In this document: piece by piece, positions 1 to 9,235 of the stretch
How the letters are laid out: each line of letters opens with the position of its first letter
Numbering within the stretch: position 1 is the first letter of the stretch
Origin: JAGOUU01 sp964609155
GTDB lineage: Bacteria > Pseudomonadota > Gammaproteobacteria > JAGOUU01
Direction of reading: 5' to 3'
DNA length: 47,112 bases
Assembly: GCA_964609155.1 (NCBI GenBank)
Contig: CAZSRF010000016.1
Span: forward strand, 1-47,112
Made by a program: the position numbers and the translations under genes
Notes under the pieces: generated by a model
What the model was told of the DNA's origin: nothing
The model's input: only the letters and a program-made list of their open reading frames with translations
Database searches by the model: none

Positions 1-19
1 GACAATTATTTTGTCGGGT

Positions 20-463
20 AAGTGTAAACTGTCAGATCAAGTCTGGAGATTTACAATTAATATAGTAAAGATCAAAATGCACAATTCAGTGGAAATTTTA
101 GTGGATGGCATGTGCGATGTTAAAGAAAAAATCGTGACATTATTTGGTGATACCGTTTCAGCGATTTATTTGGCCTTTAAAAAATCAGTTGGTTTTGTGA
201 CATGACCAATGTGGGTTATTAACATTAGCTGTGTCTGCTTTTCTCGTTATACCTTTGTGACCAGGCTGTCCACCTCGTTTCTTAGTTGATTTTTTCTGTT
301 CTTTTTCCCTCTTTTTGAATATCCTGAAATCTTGTGATGGAGGTTTTGATGAATTCTGAGAATTAATTGATAGCTTATCGGTTAATTCTGATATTTTATC
401 TTGCTGCAAAGCAATTATATTCAGTAAAAACTTTATATCTAGATTCGTATTCATTTTGAACAT
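20..463 (-). pseudogene. IS66-family transposase remnant (TnpC N-terminus only)
   Basis: A 92-codon reading frame (185-463) carries the hallmark N-terminus of IS66 TnpC: a coiled-coil-like leader with KISELTDKLSINSQNSSKPP, then a basic stretch ending KKRGGQPGHKG. A full transposase is about 500 residues. Here the frame ends shortly after this motif and the zinc-finger, catalytic DDE and C-terminal parts are missing. The plus-strand sequence at about position 18-30 (gtaagtgtaaactg) resembles an IS66 terminal repeat, which would make this an internally deleted copy. That end assignment is a guess; the N-terminal identification is firm. No tnpA or tnpB is visible. Confidence 0.7.
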
Positions 464-522
464 CTTAAACCAAAATGGATTAGTATCTATAATATATATA
501 GTTATAACTTTTACAAGATTAA

Positions 523-627
523 AATCAACCCCATCGGCTCTCTGCGTTCGCCACTTCCCCTGAAGGGGAAGAAAACAAACTCACTATGGCTGAAGGGTTA
601 CCAGTTGTAGCAGCTCCAGCTCCTTAA
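523..627 (+). pseudogene. Possible C-terminal tail of a disrupted gene
   Basis: An open frame with no convincing start reads to TAA at 625-627 and ends in an Ala/Pro-rich tail (MAEGLPVVAAPAP). It sits directly before a strong plus-strand terminator, which is where a gene's 3' end is expected. The upstream side is stop-rich and borders the IS66 remnant. It could be the tail of a gene whose body was lost, or a chance frame. I do not recognise the family. Confidence 0.25.
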
Positions 628-633
628 GTCTCT

Positions 634-665
634 AAAACCAGCTAGTAACACTAGCTGGTTTTTTT
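634..665 (+). terminator. Rho-independent terminator overlapping the ruvB 3' end
   Basis: A perfect stem, AACCAGCTAG (636-645) with CTAGCTGGTT (651-660), encloses a five-base loop TAACA and is followed by a T run. The flanking A and T residues extend the pairing. The minus-strand arm contains the last codons and the TAG stop of ruvB. On the minus strand the following bases are TTTT, so it may work in both directions. Confidence 0.8.
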
Positions 666-1646
666 CAATCCTAAATGCTGATAACACAAATCAGTAACTA
701 ATCTTCCTCTAGGTGTTCGTATTAAATAACCTTGCTGTATTAAATAAGGTTCTAATACATCTTCTATTGTACTTTTTTCTTCCCCTATCGCTGCCGCAAT
801 ACTATCCAAACCAACAGGACCACCCGCAAATTTATCTATAATATTTAATAAAAGATTCCTATCTTGTGCATCAAAACCCACTGAATCAACCTCTAAAAGC
901 CCTAAAGCTTTATCTGCAGTTATTTTATCTATCACACCATTAGATTTTATTTGCGCATAATCTCGCACTCGTCTAAGCAATCTATTTGCTATTCTAGGAG
1001 TCCCACGTGAACGCTTCGCCATTTCTGCAGCACCACTAGTATCTAGCTCTACCCCTAAAATTTTAGATGATCGCTCAAGGATTTTTTGCAGCTCCTCTGG
1101 GATATAAAAAACCAAACGCTGCACAATACCAAATCGGTCTCGTAATGGTGATGTCAATGAACCAGCTCTGGTCGTCGCTCCAACTAGAGTAAAGGGCTGT
1201 AGATCTAGCTTTATTGATCGCGCAGCAGGACCTTCACCAATCATGATATCAAGCTGGAAATCTTCCATAGCAGAATACAAGATTTCTTCTACTACCGGGC
1301 TTAATCGGTGGATCTCATCAATAAATAATACTGCATTAGGTTGAAGATTGGTCAAAAGTGCAGCTAAATCACCTGGACGTTCTAATATAGGGCCGGTAGT
1401 ACTCTTAATTTCCACCCCCATCTCATAGGCAATAATATGCGCTAAAGTTGTTTTACCTAAACCTGGAGGACCAAATAATAAAACATGATCTAAAGGCTCA
1501 CACCTTGCACGCGCAGCTTCAATAAACATATTCATTTGTTCGCGAACTTTTACCTGCCCTAAATATTGATCAAACTTCTTAGGACGAATAACCTCATCGT
1601 CTGTTCTGTCAATTAGTTTTGGGGATAATATTCTTTCTTCTGTCAT
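651..1646 (-). CDS. ruvB: Holliday junction branch migration helicase RuvB
   Basis: RuvB is the AAA+ motor that, with RuvA, drives branch migration of Holliday junctions in recombinational repair. The 331 residues match the usual length. Visible motifs are Walker A GPPGLGKTTLA, Walker B LFIDEIHRL, sensor GATTRAG, the arginine-containing SPLRDRFG, and a C-terminal winged helix ending in RTPRGRLVTDLCYQHLG. It is the last gene of a tight ruvC-ruvA-ruvB run, two bases after ruvA. Its stop codon lies inside a strong terminator hairpin. Confidence 0.97.
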   Translation of the reverse strand: MTEERILSPKLIDRTDDEVIRPKKFDQYLGQVKVREQMNMFIEAARARCEPLDHVLLFGPPGLGKTTLAHIIAYEMGVEIKSTTGPILERPGDLAALLTNLQPNAVLFIDEIHRLSPVVEEILYSAMEDFQLDIMIGEGPAARSIKLDLQPFTLVGATTRAGSLTSPLRDRFGIVQRLVFYIPEELQKILERSSKILGVELDTSGAAEMAKRSRGTPRIANRLLRRVRDYAQIKSNGVIDKITADKALGLLEVDSVGFDAQDRNLLLNIIDKFAGGPVGLDSIAAAIGEEKSTIEDVLEPYLIQQGYLIRTPRGRLVTDLCYQHLGLKKTS

Positions 1647-1648
1647 TT

Positions 1649-2287
1649 CTATCTAAATTCTTTTAATGCTGCTTTTATTAAATTTTCGCTGGTTATTTTA
1701 ATATTATTATCATTATGGTCATAATCACTCGCTATCTTAGATACAACTCTACGAGCATCTATAGATTTATACCCTAAAGATTCTAACGCTGATATTGCAT
1801 CAGATACTGTAGTATCAGCATTAAGATTTGTACTTATTTTAGCAGATACATTGCTTAAACCATGCGTTGCAAAACTAGTAAATACTGATTTTAAACGATC
1901 ACGCAACTCTAAAAGCAAACGATCTGCTGTTTTTTTACCTACCCCTGGTAATTTAACTAATGCTCCACTATCACAGTTTTCTATAATATTGATAAACTCA
2001 CTGACCTGATAATTTGACAAAATAGTCAAGGCCATACGAGGGCCTACTCCATTAGCTTTTAATAATTCTATAAACAATTTACGTTCATCTAAACTTGTAA
2101 AGCCAAATAATGAAATATTGTCTTCGCGAACATGCTGATAACAATAAATACTAATTTTATGTGATAACTCGGGCAAACTATAATAGGTTGACATAGGTAC
2201 TAATAATTCATAACCTACACCCTGCACATCAATAATAATATTTGGAGCCTGTTTAAAAATTAAAGCCCCACTTAAATAAGCAATCAT
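1649..2287 (-). CDS. ruvA: Holliday junction-binding protein RuvA
   Basis: RuvA is the tetrameric junction-binding subunit that loads RuvB and holds the four-way junction open. The protein shows an N-terminal OB fold (MIAYLSGALIFK..VQGVGYELLVP), paired helix-hairpin-helix motifs (LLKANGVGPRMALTIL and LVKLPGVGKKTADRLLLEL), and a flexible linker before the small C-terminal RuvB-contact domain (DAISALESLGYKSIDARRVV). At 212 residues it is slightly longer than the common 200-205, mostly in the linker. Its ATG directly follows the TAA of ruvC with no gap, which suggests translational coupling. Confidence 0.96.
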   Translation of the reverse strand: MIAYLSGALIFKQAPNIIIDVQGVGYELLVPMSTYYSLPELSHKISIYCYQHVREDNISLFGFTSLDERKLFIELLKANGVGPRMALTILSNYQVSEFINIIENCDSGALVKLPGVGKKTADRLLLELRDRLKSVFTSFATHGLSNVSAKISTNLNADTTVSDAISALESLGYKSIDARRVVSKIASDYDHNDNNIKITSENLIKAALKEFR

Positions 2288-2941
2288 TTACTTCCAACGA
2301 CCTCGCGAAAACTTTCTAGACTTTAAAAGATTTAGAGAATTTAATTTTGTACTTAATTTATTAGCGTACTGCTCTGAAGTATATATATTTTTACTTGCTT
2401 GTTGATTATGACTATGTGTATGGGCATGACAAATAGCTATAGCCAAAGCATCAGCTTCATCAGTTTTAGGTAAATATCCCATATTCAATAATATTCTAAC
2501 CATTTGTTGAACTTGATATTTATCTGCAGCTCCTTTACCTACCACTGATTGCTTAACTAATCTTGCAGAGTATTCAAAAACTTTAATATTATTATTTACT
2601 GCAGCAACAATAGCTGCCCCTCTTGCATGTCCTAACTTTAAGGCACTGCTAGCATTTTTATGGACAAAAATATCTTCAATGGCAAAATAGCTTGGTTTAT
2701 ATTTTGCAATTAAATTGGTGATCGTAGTATTAATAAAACCTAATCGATATGAGAATTCTGAGTTACCTGATAATTCATCCGACTGTAACACATGTAATGG
2801 TATGATAAACACTCCACTGTCTATATAATTTATGTTTTGATTAGAAACAGAAATAACACCAAATCCCATTTTTCTAGAACCGGGATCGATGCCTAAAATT
2901 ATTTTATTGGGACCTGAGGTATTTGCTGGCATAATTTTCAT
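2288..2941 (-). CDS. ruvC: Crossover junction endodeoxyribonuclease RuvC
   Basis: RuvC is the dimeric, metal-dependent nuclease that resolves Holliday junctions. The acidic catalytic residues are visible: Asp in ILGIDPGSRKMGFGVI, Glu in YFAIEDIFV, and the Asp pair in TDEADALAIAICH. At 217 residues it is longer than the typical 165-175. The extra length is a basic, Asn/Ser-rich C-terminal tail (from about residue 175) plus a few residues before the first strand. A second ATG three codons in (MPANTS) is an equally good start; neither has a strong Shine-Dalgarno. Confidence 0.96.
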   Translation of the reverse strand: MKIMPANTSGPNKIILGIDPGSRKMGFGVISVSNQNINYIDSGVFIIPLHVLQSDELSGNSEFSYRLGFINTTITNLIAKYKPSYFAIEDIFVHKNASSALKLGHARGAAIVAAVNNNIKVFEYSARLVKQSVVGKGAADKYQVQQMVRILLNMGYLPKTDEADALAIAICHAHTHSHNQQASKNIYTSEQYANKLSTKLNSLNLLKSRKFSRGRWK

Positions 2942-3035
2942 TATACGACAAACAAGCAGGTGTTTCCAGACTACGGCCGGTTGTAGAATGACCTATACTG
3001 CCCAGAAAATTGTCTATCTTCCAGGCCCTAAATAA

Positions 3036-3800
3036 CTATTTATTTAGCTCCGCCATTACTTCATCCGCAATATCAGCATTTGTATAGACATTTTGTACAT
3101 CATCACAGTCTTCAAGCATATCAACCATTTTTAAAAGTTTTTGGGCAGTTTCTAAATCAGTTAACGGACAATCAGTGCTTGCTACTAAAGTAATTTCTGA
3201 AGAACTAGGATTTAATTTTTGATCTACAAGACTTTTTTTTACTTGTTCATAGCTGTCAGGATTTGTAATTACCTCTATGGTACCATCTGGACTAACAATT
3301 ACATCATCAGCACCTGCTTCTATAGCCAAATCCATCAAGAGATTTTCATCTAAATTAGAATTAGTAACGGCATCAAAGATAATAAGGCCTTGCTTAGAAA
3401 ACAAATAGCCGACAGAACCATCAGTACCTAAATTACCCCCATGCTTGGTAAATCCATGACGCACCTCTGCTACTGTACGATTTTTATTATCAGTTAAGCA
3501 ATCAACCATAACGGCTACGCCACCAGGACCATAACCTTCATAACGAACTTCTACCATCGCTTCTGAATCAAGAGCACCACTGCCCTTTTTGATAGCTCTA
3601 TCGATTGTATCTCTAGTCATATTACTGCTCAAAGCTTTATCAACAGCTAGTCTTAGTCTTGGATTAGAAGCCACATCAGGCCCCGCTGTACGCGAAGCAG
3701 TCGTTATTTCTCGAATTAATTTGGTAAATATTTTTCCACGCTTAGCATCTTGCGCATTTTTCCGATGTTGAATATTTGCCCACTTACTATGGCCTGCCAT
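3036..3800 (-). CDS. yebC: YebC/PmpR-family transcriptional regulator
   Basis: This is a member of the widespread YebC/TACO1 family, whose roles include DNA-binding regulation and, in several bacteria, help with translation of difficult sequences. The signature N-terminus MAGHSKWANIQHRKNAQDAKRGKIF is complete, followed by RYEGYGPGGVAVMVDCLTDNKNRT and the C-terminal domain ending DMLEDCDDVQNVYTNADI. It has 254 residues, the normal length. It lies between aspS (24 bases upstream) and ruvC, a common gammaproteobacterial arrangement. The 94-base gap to ruvC leaves room for a separate promoter. Confidence 0.95.
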   Translation of the reverse strand: MAGHSKWANIQHRKNAQDAKRGKIFTKLIREITTASRTAGPDVASNPRLRLAVDKALSSNMTRDTIDRAIKKGSGALDSEAMVEVRYEGYGPGGVAVMVDCLTDNKNRTVAEVRHGFTKHGGNLGTDGSVGYLFSKQGLIIFDAVTNSNLDENLLMDLAIEAGADDVIVSPDGTIEVITNPDSYEQVKKSLVDQKLNPSSSEITLVASTDCPLTDLETAQKLLKMVDMLEDCDDVQNVYTNADIADEVMAELNK

Positions 3801-3824
3801 ATTTTACCTCTAATAACTCACTAT

Positions 3825-5594
3825 TTATTTTTCTACATTAATTACTTTAATATTTAACTCACGTAACTGTTCTGAATCAATCTCTGATGGTGCATCTGTT
3901 AATAAACAAGCAGCAGTTTGTGTCTTTGGAAAGGCAATAACATCACGTATAGTAGAACTATCTGTCATCAACATTACTAACCTATCAATTCCCAATGCAA
4001 TCCCCCCGTGTGGTGGACAACCATAACGTAAGTTAGCTAATAAATGACCAAATTTGTTTTCTGCTTGCTCTCCATTGATACCCAAAATATTAAATACTGC
4101 AGATTGCATCTTGTCATTATGGATACGAACAGATCCTCCGCCTAGTTCTATACCATTTAAAACTAAATCATAAGCATTAGCTAAACTAGCTTCTGGCTTG
4201 TTGATTAATTCTTCTACTGTACATGTTGGAGAAGTAAATGGGTGATGCATAGAAGATAATCTTTTTGTAGTTTTATCTACTTCAAACATAGGGAAATCAA
4301 CAACCCATAACATTTGCCATTTCGGGCCAGTTAGTAATTGATGATTATGACCAAGCTTAACGCGTAATGCGCCCATCGCATCGTTCACAATACCTGCCTT
4401 ATCAGCACCAAAGAAAATTAAATCACCAACTTCAGCTTCTGTACGTGCAATAATCTCTTGTACCCTATCCTCAGGGATAAATTTTAAGATAGGAGACTGT
4501 GGCCCTTCTTGCGTTAGTTTGATATAAGCCAAGCCCTTAGCGCCAAACATACCAACATACTTAGTATAATCATCTATTTCTTTTCTACTAAGTTCATTAC
4601 CTTTAGGTAGTCTCAATGCAACAACTCTACCGTCTGGATCGCTAGCTGGCGTAGAAAATACTTTAAAGTCAACATCTTTTAATAAATCAGCAATATCAAC
4701 TAACTCTAATGGAATTCTTAAATCAGGCTTGTCAGAACCAAATCGACGCATTGCTTCTGCATATGTCATAACAGGAAATTTTGTAAATTTCACACCTAAA
4801 ACATCATCAAATAATTTAACGACCATGCTTTCAATAAGATCTAAGATTTCTTTTTGTGTTAAAAAAGAAGTTTCTATATCTAGTTGTGTGAATTCTGGTT
4901 GTCTATCTGCTCTTAAATCTTCATCTCTAAAGCATCTTACAACCTGATAATAACGATCAAATCCCGCCATCATCAGCAATTGCTTAAAAATTTGCGGCGA
5001 CTGTGGTAACGCAAAGAAGCAGCCAGGGTGAGTTCTACTTGGCACTAAATAATCACGAGCACCTTCAGGAGTAGCTTTAGTAAGATAAGGTGTTTCAACA
5101 TCTAAAAAGTTATTAGCATCTAAATATTCCCTAAGAGTTCTAATTACTTTAGCGCGCAACTTAAACTTTTGTTGCATTTCAGGCCGTCTAAGATCAACGA
5201 CACGATGCTTCAAACGTACTTCTTCATTAATAGTAATATTATTAGCACCACTAGTATCAATAGGAAATGGTGGGGTCTCAGCTTTGTTCAATATCTCAAG
5301 CTTTTGCGCTAAAATCTCCATTTTGCCCGTAGTTAAATTTTTATTGACTGTCCCATCTGGACGAGAACTAACTTTACCAGATACTTTTACAACGTATTCA
5401 GAACGAATGCTTTCTGCAAGTTTAAAAATATTTGCGCTTTCTGGATTAACAACAACTTGTACAATACCTGTTATATCGCGTACATCTAGAAATATTACTC
5501 CACCATGATCCCGACGCCTGTTCACCCAGCCACAAACCGTAACTTCCTGGCCTAAAAATTCGTCAGTGACTTTCCCACAATAATGGCTGCGCAT
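3825..5594 (-). CDS. aspS: Aspartyl-tRNA synthetase
   Basis: This class II synthetase charges tRNA-Asp with aspartate. The bacterial-type architecture is complete at 589 residues: an N-terminal OB-fold anticodon-binding domain (VTVCGWVNRRRDHGGVIFLDVRD), catalytic motif 2 (FRDEDLRADRQPEFTQLD), the bacterial GAD insertion in the middle, and motif 3 (GIALGIDRLVML). QSPQIFKQLLM marks the Asp-recognition region. A GAGG Shine-Dalgarno lies five bases before the ATG. It appears to head the aspS-yebC-ruvCAB run. Confidence 0.97.
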   Translation of the reverse strand: MRSHYCGKVTDEFLGQEVTVCGWVNRRRDHGGVIFLDVRDITGIVQVVVNPESANIFKLAESIRSEYVVKVSGKVSSRPDGTVNKNLTTGKMEILAQKLEILNKAETPPFPIDTSGANNITINEEVRLKHRVVDLRRPEMQQKFKLRAKVIRTLREYLDANNFLDVETPYLTKATPEGARDYLVPSRTHPGCFFALPQSPQIFKQLLMMAGFDRYYQVVRCFRDEDLRADRQPEFTQLDIETSFLTQKEILDLIESMVVKLFDDVLGVKFTKFPVMTYAEAMRRFGSDKPDLRIPLELVDIADLLKDVDFKVFSTPASDPDGRVVALRLPKGNELSRKEIDDYTKYVGMFGAKGLAYIKLTQEGPQSPILKFIPEDRVQEIIARTEAEVGDLIFFGADKAGIVNDAMGALRVKLGHNHQLLTGPKWQMLWVVDFPMFEVDKTTKRLSSMHHPFTSPTCTVEELINKPEASLANAYDLVLNGIELGGGSVRIHNDKMQSAVFNILGINGEQAENKFGHLLANLRYGCPPHGGIALGIDRLVMLMTDSSTIRDVIAFPKTQTAACLLTDAPSEIDSEQLRELNIKVINVEK

Positions 5595-5618
5595 ACTAAC
5601 CTCATAAACTCACTAAAT

Positions 5619-5624
5619 ATTATA
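5619..5624 (-). promoter_or_regulatory. Candidate -10 box for aspS
   Basis: On the minus strand TATAAT lies 24 bases upstream of the aspS ATG. No good -35 hexamer sits at 16-18 bases, so this is only half a promoter by eye. The 11-bp tandem repeat at 5652-5684 lies just upstream, where an activator could bind. Confidence 0.35.
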
Positions 5625-5651
5625 AATTAGTAATTTTATCAAATTTGGCAG

Positions 5652-5684
5652 CTTTTATCTATCTGATATCTATGTGATATCTAT
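5652..5684. repeat. Three tandem 11-bp units upstream of aspS
   Basis: Three adjacent 11-base units read cttttatctat, ctgatatctat and gtgatatctat. The last two differ at one base. The period is close to one helical turn. They lie in the gap between prlC and aspS, upstream of the candidate aspS -10 box. Confidence 0.6.
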
Positions 5685-5712
5685 ATGATTCACATAAAAT
5701 TAATTAGCATAT

Positions 5713-7743
5713 CTACTTAGTTACTGAGATACCATATTGCTCTAATAAAGGTTCTACTCTAATCTCATGCCCACAAAAGTCTACTATGGCTTTGTGTATA
5801 TCTATCCCTCCTCCTTTAGAAAGAATCTTATCTAAAAAATTTACACTTTCTTGCTTATCAAACAAACTAGTTTTTTTGAACTTTTCAAAGCAATTTGCTG
5901 ATAGAACCTCTGCCCACAAATAGCTATAGTAACCCGCAGCATAACCACCCGCAAAAATGTGACTAAAACTATGTTGAAATTGATCGTACTCAGCTATAGG
6001 TAGCACTGCAACTTTCTGTCTAACTTCATCTAAAATACTTTGCACATGCTTGGAGTCCATGTCTGGATTAAACTCCAGATGGATACGAAAATCAAAAAGT
6101 CCAAAAACTAGCTGTCTTAGCAAAAACAAACCCGCTTGGTAATTTTTTTGCCTTACTAGCTCTTTTAAATATTTTTCAGGTAAAGGTTGATTCGTTTTAT
6201 AATGACCTGAAATTAATTCAATACCATCTTTATCCCAGCACCAGTTTTCATGAAACTGACTAGGTAATTCAACTGCATCCCATGGAACGCCATTTATACC
6301 AGATATACTAGGATATTTCACAGTTGACAACAAATGGTGTAGACAATGTCCAAACTCATGGAATAACGTCAAGACTTCTGTATGCGTTAATAAAGCAACT
6401 CCATCTTTATCAGGTGGAGTGAAATTACAAGTTAAATAAGCAACCGGTATCTGCTGGATATCATTAGTGAAGCACCTCACTCTACACTCATCCATCCAAG
6501 CGCCGTTACGCTTTCGTAATCTGGCAAACAAATCTAAATAAACATATCCTATAACCTGTTCTTTCTTTATAACGCTGTGGCAAGTTACATCAGAATGCCA
6601 AACATCTGCATTGTTCTTTTGCTCTAATTTCACATCATATAATTTTTCCAAAATAGTGATAAAACCAGATAATACTTTCGTCAATGGAAAATACTGTTTT
6701 AGCTCTTCTTCTGATAGGTTATATAAACTATTTTTTTGTATCTCTGAGTAGTAAGTTATGTCCCAAGGCTGTAAATTATCCAGACCATCATGATGCTTAG
6801 CAAATGTTTTAAGTTCCTCCCACTCTCTTTGGGCAAACTCCTTAGCTTTATCAATAAGATTATTTAAAAAACTCATGACAATCTCTGGTTTAGCAACCAT
6901 TTTGGGAGCTAAAGAATATTCAGCATAATTGTTATAACCTAACATTCTTGCTAAACAACTGCGATTATGAAGTATGTCAATTAATACTTCACTGTTATCA
7001 TACAGAGCATCGTGTGGGCCCTTATTAGAAGCTCTGGTGGCGTAAGCATAGTGCAGCGCTGCACGCATACTTCGATTTTCAGCATACTTCATTATCGCTA
7101 AATAGGTCGGTGCATCCAAACCAAATAACCAGCCTATTTTATGTTCTTGGACAGCTCGTTCGGCTGCTATGCTTAAGATTTCTTTTGGGATACCTGTCAA
7201 CATTGATTTGTCTTCTACGTGATATATCCACTTATCTGTACAATCCATAACATTATTGTTAAATTTATTACTTAAAGTAGAAAGCTCTGATGAAAGCTGC
7301 TTAAATTGATTTTTTTTATCACCCTCTAGTTCAACGCCAGATAATTTAAAATCACGTAGTTTATTTTTTAATAAAATGTGTTCTGCTTGATTTAGATTTT
7401 TATCATTTTCAAAAATATGTTTATAATTGAGAAATAAAACTTCATCCTGCTCAATCAATAAAGAATATTGAATAATTTCTTGTAATGTTTCTTCATATAC
7501 TTTTCTTAGCTCTTCGTTCGAAACTACAGAGTTCAGATGCTTAACTGGTGCCCAAGCATTTGATAATTCGATTCCCAACTCTTCCATTGGGATAACAAAA
7601 TTTTGCCAGTCATTACATTTTTTAATTTTTGTCAACTTAGATTTGTTATTTCGAATAATTTCAGTAATTGCATACTTTATATCAGCAGTTTGTATTTTAC
7701 TAAAAGAAGGTAAAAGCTCATTAGAAAATAGTGAATCACGCAT
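5713..7743 (-). CDS. prlC: Oligopeptidase A (M3 family zinc peptidase)
   Basis: This is a cytoplasmic M3-family metallo-oligopeptidase, related to E. coli PrlC/OpdA, that degrades signal peptides and other short peptides. The zinc site HEFGH is present in LTLFHEFGHCLHHLLS, with the downstream Glu region DAVELPSQFHENW that is typical of the family. The C-terminal YAAGYYSYLWAEVLSANCF is also characteristic. At 676 residues it is full length. No signal peptide is seen. It stands alone, 118 bases upstream of aspS and transcribed in the same direction, divergent from the small gene at 7885. Confidence 0.95.
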   Translation of the reverse strand: MRDSLFSNELLPSFSKIQTADIKYAITEIIRNNKSKLTKIKKCNDWQNFVIPMEELGIELSNAWAPVKHLNSVVSNEELRKVYEETLQEIIQYSLLIEQDEVLFLNYKHIFENDKNLNQAEHILLKNKLRDFKLSGVELEGDKKNQFKQLSSELSTLSNKFNNNVMDCTDKWIYHVEDKSMLTGIPKEILSIAAERAVQEHKIGWLFGLDAPTYLAIMKYAENRSMRAALHYAYATRASNKGPHDALYDNSEVLIDILHNRSCLARMLGYNNYAEYSLAPKMVAKPEIVMSFLNNLIDKAKEFAQREWEELKTFAKHHDGLDNLQPWDITYYSEIQKNSLYNLSEEELKQYFPLTKVLSGFITILEKLYDVKLEQKNNADVWHSDVTCHSVIKKEQVIGYVYLDLFARLRKRNGAWMDECRVRCFTNDIQQIPVAYLTCNFTPPDKDGVALLTHTEVLTLFHEFGHCLHHLLSTVKYPSISGINGVPWDAVELPSQFHENWCWDKDGIELISGHYKTNQPLPEKYLKELVRQKNYQAGLFLLRQLVFGLFDFRIHLEFNPDMDSKHVQSILDEVRQKVAVLPIAEYDQFQHSFSHIFAGGYAAGYYSYLWAEVLSANCFEKFKKTSLFDKQESVNFLDKILSKGGGIDIHKAIVDFCGHEIRVEPLLEQYGISVTK

Positions 7744-7884
7744 ATGTTTTAAACTGGGATGTCCTACAATTTATTTTATGTTGTCAAATGTTAATGTTCT
7801 CGATTTATAGTTTTATATAACTTAACATCGATAACGTCAATAACTAATAATAATATAAATTTTTACTAGGGATCTATAAACCAT

Positions 7885-8088
7885 ATGGCTAAATTTAACA
7901 AAAAAATTGAGCAACTTAGAGTAGATTTAGATGATTTAATAATTTATTTAGAAAATATTGGTAGAAGTGATAAAAACATTCGTAGTATTAGAAATCAATT
8001 AGATAACATCGATCCCTTTGTCAAAGTACATTCCGTATCAACTGCTGAGTCAATAATTAATAATAACAAATTATGTCATTTGCATTAA
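7885..8088 (+). CDS. Small hypothetical protein, 67 residues
   Basis: I do not recognise this protein. It is a charged, mostly helical 67-residue chain (KKIEQLRVDLDDLIIYLENI) with no signal peptide or membrane segment. A purine-rich AGGGAT lies about 14 bases before the ATG, which is rather far. It starts 141 bases from the divergent prlC start. The 154 bases that follow hold no gene before the nuclease. It may be a real small gene, but support is limited to a plausible start and ordinary amino-acid composition. Confidence 0.45.
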   Translation: MAKFNKKIEQLRVDLDDLIIYLENIGRSDKNIRSIRNQLDNIDPFVKVHSVSTAESIINNNKLCHLH

Positions 8089-8242
8089 TTCTGGCTACTT
8101 TTTAATTTAATATTTTTACCATTTACATTTAAATCATTATCTGTATAAATATGAGTAATTATACTTAGTATTTATATAGATAATAAACATATAAGCTCAG
8201 ATAAACTTAGCCTAACTAATTACTTGATTAATTAAGATACAT

Positions 8243-9235
8243 ATGCCTTATTTTATCCTGTTTTTTTTATTTATCATCACAACTTCAAACTTAATACTTT
8301 CTAATAACGCTTATGCTTGGAATTATCAGGGTCATAAATTAATAAGCAACATAGCATATAACAATCTTTCTAAAGAAAAACAAAAAAAATTAGATGATAT
8401 CCTAGATAGTCTGATTCAAAACCTAGATAACACTGATAAAAAAATCTATAAAAAGCAAGAATATAATTTATCTAAATTAGCAAAACTATCCATTCTTCCA
8501 GATTACTGGAAAAATCAAACTCTCACATCCCTTGCAGAATCTAATAATATTTTAACCAAACTAACAATAGGTAAAAATATTAGCAATATAAAAACTCGCG
8601 ATTGGCACTACTCTAGTATTTTGATAATGAACAAGAGTCATATTCAAGAAAATAACCAAAAGTTAGCATCTGGTCAATTAATACCTATATTCTCTAACCT
8701 AATAACAGATATCAAAAATACCTCAGACACAAAACAAAAAGCTCTAGCTATCATTTTTTTGACGCATCTCTTAGAAGACGCACACCAACCTATGCATGCA
8801 ATGAGCAGGGCTATTGAGACGAATAATAATATTAATAATAAAGATAATGACAAAGGCGGTAATTTATTTTGTTTGCGATTAAATAAAAAACTAAATAACA
8901 ATCCTAATAAGTACGATTATTCTAATTGCAGAGTGAATCTGCATAGCTATTGGGATAGCGCTGGTAATATTTTAAAAAATAATAAATGTATTTTCTTTTT
9001 AGAAAAAGAGATTCTAGAAAATTACCCGAGAAAACAATTTAATCAAAAAACTGAAATTTTAAAACCAGAAAACTGGATTCAAGAAAGCTATTCTTATTGG
9101 CCCATCGTTTATAATACAAAAGAAAATGAATTACCTAATAAGATCTACCAAGCCAAGACTCGCGCTATTGCAAGTGAAAGGATTGCTTTGGCGAGTTATA
9201 GATTAGCTAATTTATTGAAAAACTTACTTGATTAA
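8243..9235 (+). CDS. Secreted S1/P1-type zinc nuclease
   Basis: S1/P1 nucleases are trinuclear-zinc enzymes that cut single-stranded DNA and RNA and remove 3' phosphates. A hydrophobic signal peptide ends at NAYA, so the mature enzyme begins with the Trp that the family uses as its N-terminal zinc ligand (WNYQGHKLI). The other expected ligands are visible: Asp in LPDYWK, His in RDWHYSS, the HLLEDAHQPMHA cluster and HSYWDSA. At 330 residues it is slightly longer than usual, with Asn/Lys-rich insertions. It probably acts in the periplasm or outside the cell, in nucleic-acid scavenging or host interaction (inference). Its stop overlaps that of the convergent next gene. Confidence 0.92.
   Translation: MPYFILFFLFIITTSNLILSNNAYAWNYQGHKLISNIAYNNLSKEKQKKLDDILDSLIQNLDNTDKKIYKKQEYNLSKLAKLSILPDYWKNQTLTSLAESNNILTKLTIGKNISNIKTRDWHYSSILIMNKSHIQENNQKLASGQLIPIFSNLITDIKNTSDTKQKALAIIFLTHLLEDAHQPMHAMSRAIETNNNINNKDNDKGGNLFCLRLNKKLNNNPNKYDYSNCRVNLHSYWDSAGNILKNNKCIFFLEKEILENYPRKQFNQKTEILKPENWIQESYSYWPIVYNTKENELPNKIYQAKTRAIASERIALASYRLANLLKNLLD

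Noticed and set aside
11..205. 64-codon plus-strand frame at the window edge
   Set aside because: It matches no family, lacks a ribosome-binding site and runs across the probable end of the IS66 remnant.
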